This document shows, piece after piece, positions 60,416 to 64,000 of a DNA stretch of 64,000 nucleotides (its first letter is position 1; every line of letters starts with the position of its first letter). Location: contig OY282610.1 of assembly GCA_958298945.1 (NCBI GenBank), positions 27,602,167 to 27,666,166 of the forward strand, written 5' to 3'. Source of the stretch: Atherix ibis. Lineage: Eukaryota; Arthropoda; Insecta; Diptera; Athericidae. Under the pieces are notes generated by a model, which saw only the letters and a program-made list of their open reading frames with translations, was not told the DNA's origin and made no database searches. A program made the translations under genes and the position numbers.

Positions 60416-62878
60416 TATATGGGTGAATATTTGAAAACATTGATATTCCGTGGCCGAGCGGATAAAACTTAAAAAAATCGAAAAAACAAAATTTATTTCT
60501 AGCGATTACTCTTCATAAACCACTTGTCTACTTGGCGCACTAATAATATTTTTATATTTTTAAGTAATTTAAATCGAAAATTATACTTTAATAGCCAAAA
60601 TGTAATTCCCGTGGCATGTCCCATGCCATACTTGCTCATAAAAAGTTAAAATTATCTCCGAAAATAGAAAACCAAATCATTAGGTTACTACCTAGGTATT
60701 ATAAGGTACAGATGAACGGATGTCTCTGTATCCTAAAATAATTTTTTTGATAAAAGTTAAGGTATTTAAATGTATTTTTGTGAGTGTCCCAGTCATTTCT
60801 GTAATTCCCGTGCATAAAATGTCGCGTGTTAAAATTCCGTTTAAAATTACAAAAAAAACGTTGCATCCCATGCCATTGTAACGGGATTCTGGTCTATTTT
60901 TAGAATAGTGTAAGAAAATGAGAAGAAGTATTCAGTATCAGTGAATATTTCAAAGTGAGTGGTCGTAATTTCATTTGGTAAAGTGATATTGTAATCCCCA
61001 TGGTAAGTAATTTTTCATTAAATACATTAATATTAAATTAGTATCTATGCATTATTATACGTAAGAATCAATGAAGCATATGATGTAGTTGCTATTATTT
61101 AAAATAAAAATATCATTAACACCTTTTAAGTCAAAACAGTACTTTATTTGTAATTCCCGTGCTGTAATTCCCGTGATTTCCCGTGCGCTATTTGGAACGC
61201 ACGGGAATTACATGATTGTCACGTGAATTACATTACAAAGGGAATTGACTGTTTTCTTTAAATTTTAAATCCTAAAGAATGATGGCACCTACAAAAAAAA
61301 CTGAGCTTCAAAAAAAAGGCTACACGCGGAAAAAGAACGAGAGCGCAGGCGCAAAATTAAGGAAGATCCTGTTAAATATGCGCAACAAAAAGAAAAGGAA
61401 AGGGAACGATACCGAAAGAAAAAGGAGACTAATGTCTACATACCAATTAAAAATCGGAACAGACGGGAGCAGCGTTTGCAAAGAAAAAGATGGAGGATAA
61501 ATATTACAAAATTTAGAAAGAATAAAGCGGAAGTAGAACAATTACAGATTGAAGAAGCGAATTTTTTGATGCAAAACACTCCACCAGGATCACCGGAACA
61601 TAATAAGTTAAAAAACTTGCACAAAACATTCCTTGCACAACATTTGGACTTCCCTGTCAGTTATTCATTCTTCTGCAAAAATCGTCCTTTTTGGATAAAG
61701 GAGATGAAAGTTTCGGAGCGTGACACATGTAAATGTATAAGACATGCAAATATGGAGTTAATCATAAGATCCTTGCACAAATATAAGATCCTTGAACATA
61801 ATTGTATTCATAATGTACTTGAAGGCATTTGTTGTTCTGTGATCACAGAAAACTGTTTACTTAAACTGTGTACCAACTGCCTTGAAAAAAAAATTAAGTT
61901 CATGGACTATGATCGTTCAGTCAATGGCGATTATTTTAAATGGGTAGCAATTAAAGAAAAGTATTTGGACCCTAAAGATGGGGCAGAAAAAGTAAACTCC
62001 AAAATGTCAAAAAAATTAATCACCGTGCCATTAAAGGATATTGTGCAGGAATTTGCACGATGATGCATTACCGAAGAAGAGTATTGATATCCCAAATAAA
62101 AAAATTGAATGCGTAATTAATAGACTAAATATTAAAACCGGCACCCACGTCCTTCTTTCCTTAGCTCAAGAGAAACAAAAGCCACACAAAACAAATTCTG
62201 CAACCAAGGAGAGATTTGCAGCTATTTGTCAGACAGAGATTGACGAAAACGACGACTTAAAAGTTTTGTTTTTTAAAAGTTGTGCCAATAAAATGGATAA
62301 CCAGCTATTTATATTAAATGAAGACGATAGCTCCTTCATAAATTATCACCAAATAAACGAAATACTACCAACGCCAAATATAGTGCAGCAAGGCAATAGG
62401 GTATGGTATCGATTCCCACAAAAAATTAATATATTATAGATTATGTATATGTATAACAAATCAAAGTTTTTAGATTTAAGATATGAATTATTTCTTATAT
62501 TTTTGTTTGTTTAATTAATTATTGAAATGAATCAGTATTTTTATTTTAGGTTTTATTCTTTTTAGTACCTGAAAAAGTTTTGAATGAATATTAAACATAA
62601 TTTTTCTATTAAATGTTGTTTTAATTAAGTGTTGTTTCATCAAATTGTAATTTCCATGACATAATATCGTAATTACCATGGTCGATTATTGTAATTTCCG
62701 TGCAGGGATTTTTTTTCCGTGAAAAAAAAAATCGTTAAAATAACTAGCCGTTAGTGTTAGTATGCTTATTAGGAGTTATTATACCGATATTAATCATAAA
62801 ATAATCGAATTTAATTAATTTAACGTTCCGCCGTTTTGGGGTACCAAATATCAATGTTTTCAAATATTCACCCATATA
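60416..62878 (+). mobile_element. DNA transposon-like unit with 32-bp terminal inverted repeats and subterminal TGTAATTCCCGTG motifs
   Basis: A perfect 32-bp inverted repeat (left 60416-60447, right 62847-62878, starting TATATGGGTGAATATTTG) bounds a 2.46-kb unit. TGTAATTCCCGTG or close variants occur at about 60601, 60800, 60990, 61150 and 61163, inverted at 61199 and 61220, and on the right at 62646, 62669 and 62690. Dense subterminal repeats around one coding region are typical of transposase-binding sites in cut-and-paste elements. No clear target-site duplication could be fixed, so the superfamily is unassigned. Confidence 0.6.
61279..62439 (+). pseudogene. Protein of the 60.4-62.9 kb element: basic N-terminus and Cys/His-rich core, two frameshifts
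   Basis: Three overlapping open stretches make one protein of about 385 residues. The first runs from ATG 61279. A frame change in an A-run at about 61310-61318 moves to the frame reading KERERRRKIKEDPVKYAQQK, which is open to 62063. A second frame change near 62055 leads to DDALPKKSIDIPN and the stop at 62439. The N-terminus is very Lys/Arg-rich and charged like a basic DNA-binding or coiled region. NTPPGSPEH follows, then SYSFFCKNRPFWI, RDTCKCIRHANMEL and a CC...C....C..C cluster that could bind zinc. I recall similar unnamed proteins in other arthropods but cannot place the family. No DDE triad can be pointed to. Confidence 0.6.
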
Positions 62879-62879
62879 T

Positions 62880-63189
62880 ACAATAAATTGAACTAAAAAA
62901 AAACCTTATAAAATGATGACAAAAATTAATTATTACAAAATAATTGTGATCGTACACGTATACAATAATTATAATGTTTTCCTTTTAAAACGCAAAAGAG
63001 TTAAATGATTTTAGTATAACGCTTTCGTATTTCCACTCCCACATTAATTTGAATTAATTAAAATAAGTTTAAACAAAGTATCATTATTTTCGGATGAAGA
63101 AAGAAAAATATGTAAAAATTTTGGCATCACTATTACTTTTTAACTTTTTTATACATTTTATTGTCTCATTTAATATATGGAAATTAATA
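62880..63189. other. Short AT-rich spacer / 3' UTR of the minus-strand gene
   Basis: Contains the probable polyadenylation signal of the gene to its right (63157-63162, minus strand). Nothing else is recognised. Confidence 0.4.
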
Positions 63190-64000
63190 CTAAACTAATA
63201 AAGATCGTCTTTCGGTTTTGTTTCCGACTTTGACGCTTACAGACGAACTAATTGATTGTCGGGTTTGTACAACGTTTGGTTTTTCAGCAAGTACTGTAAC
63301 GACCCTCTCGGTACTATTCAAATGTGCCCTAGGTTGTTCACGATCAAATTTATGTCGAAGATTTCTCAGAGCAGAATTGCGTCGGGCATGAGCTTTTATA
63401 GACGATATTGTAGTTTCCGGCGCTGTTGCGAGACCAGTTCCCGAGAAAGATGTTTTAGTTTGCTTTGTCTTTTTTGGCTTCCATTTTAAAATTGGCCTTT
63501 CCGTTGATGTCAAAGATGCTCGCACTCTGCCATATGTGAATGGTTTCTCCTCGATTTCTTTTATGTCCACAGAATCCATTGGATTCAGTGTCGGTGATGA
63601 GTTCGAACCTGTCGTTATGATGGGCATTGGAACATTCGTAGTCGACACAGTTTCGGTCGGACTAAAATCAATTGTTGGTTCAGTTACTGTTGCTGTTGTT
63701 ACACTATTACTCGTGACCGTCGTAAATCCTTTCTGTTTATTGGATGGACTTGTTTTATTTTTCGAACGCTTTCTCTTCTCGAATGGACTGTTTTCTGTGC
63801 TGGAAACTGTATATTCACTGGGCTTCTTCCTTGTACTAACTTGTTTTTTCGACGTCGATGATACAACAGCATCAATTAATGGCTTTGGTGTAATTATAAC
63901 TACTGGCGAGGTAGATTTTTCAGTAATGATCGACGTTTCTACGTACGGCACAGTTAAGTCTTGACCTTTATCTGGGGGCGGAAGTTGTGCATTTATGGAA
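63190..64000 (-). CDS. C-terminal part of a Ser/Thr-rich protein, gene continues beyond the window
   Basis: The frame is open on the minus strand from the window edge (QLPPPDKGQDLTVPYVE) to the TAG at 63190-63192, at least 269 residues. It is rich in Ser, Thr, Lys and Pro (VTEPTIDFSPTETVSTTNVP) with a basic cluster (KWKPKKTKQTK) and no hydrophobic segment. The end is KVGNKTERRSLLV. A minus-strand AATAAA at 63157-63162 lies 28 nt past the stop. I recognise no family. Thr/Ser-rich composition would suit a secreted, heavily glycosylated or disordered protein. The length and clean frame argue for a real host exon. Confidence 0.75.
   Translation of the reverse strand, partial: SINAQLPPPDKGQDLTVPYVETSIITEKSTSPVVIITPKPLIDAVVSSTSKKQVSTRKKPSEYTVSSTENSPFEKRKRSKNKTSPSNKQKGFTTVTSNSVTTATVTEPTIDFSPTETVSTTNVPMPIITTGSNSSPTLNPMDSVDIKEIEEKPFTYGRVRASLTSTERPILKWKPKKTKQTKTSFSGTGLATAPETTISSIKAHARRNSALRNLRHKFDREQPRAHLNSTERVVTVLAEKPNVVQTRQSISSSVSVKVGNKTERRSLLV

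Noticed and set aside
60448..60470. tRNA-like A-box sequence GTGGCCGAGCGGATAAAA
   Set aside because: It matches the A box of Ser/Leu tRNA, but no B box, acceptor stem or anticodon arm follows; probably chance or a tRNA fragment.

Overview
This is a eukaryotic nuclear window, very AT-rich and full of transposon debris. The gene content (a Prrx-class homeobox gene, a GAPVD1/RME-6 orthologue, and DD41D, mariner, Tc1, Jockey-like and RTE-like elements) points to an insect, possibly a fly. I cannot name the species. Three protein-coding loci can be supported.

(1) About 0.5-29.5 kb, minus strand: a paired-like homeobox gene of the Prrx type. Three coding exons (29475-29049, 1192-972, 900-508) join in frame into a 346-residue protein with an N-terminal PRX-like motif, a complete Q50 homeodomain split at the classical 46/47 intron, and a weak OAR-like tail. 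Its first coding intron is about 27.9 kb. That intron holds three unrelated tandem arrays (about 205, 154 and 190 bp periods), mariner remnants, DD41D transposon remnants, a GAAGAT-rich tract and long A/T-rich stretches.

(2) About 30-46.6 kb: an intergenic transposon graveyard. It has a pair of ~1 kb direct repeats, an almost complete DD41D element nested in a Tc1 remnant, several RNase H and reverse transcriptase fragments of non-LTR retrotransposons, a 5'-truncated Jockey-like element with a poly(A) tail, and more DD41D remnants.

(3) 49.3-58.4 kb, plus strand: a complete ten-exon gene for the orthologue of GAPVD1 (RasGAP domain plus VPS9 Rab5-GEF domain, about 1658 residues). A 2.8 kb antisense RTE-like retrotransposon sits in its intron 6.

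(4) 60.4-62.9 kb: a DNA transposon-like unit bounded by a perfect 32-bp inverted repeat. It has at least nine subterminal copies of a TGTAATTCCCGTG-type motif and encodes a basic, Cys/His-rich protein of no family I can name, broken by two frameshifts. This is the best candidate here for something poorly described.

(5) 63.2-64.0 kb, minus strand: the 3' end of a Ser/Thr-rich protein gene that runs off the window.

The host genes show no operon-like logic. The main story is how transposons shape a giant developmental-gene intron: in one case a piece of a DD41D transposase gene has itself become a six-copy tandem repeat.
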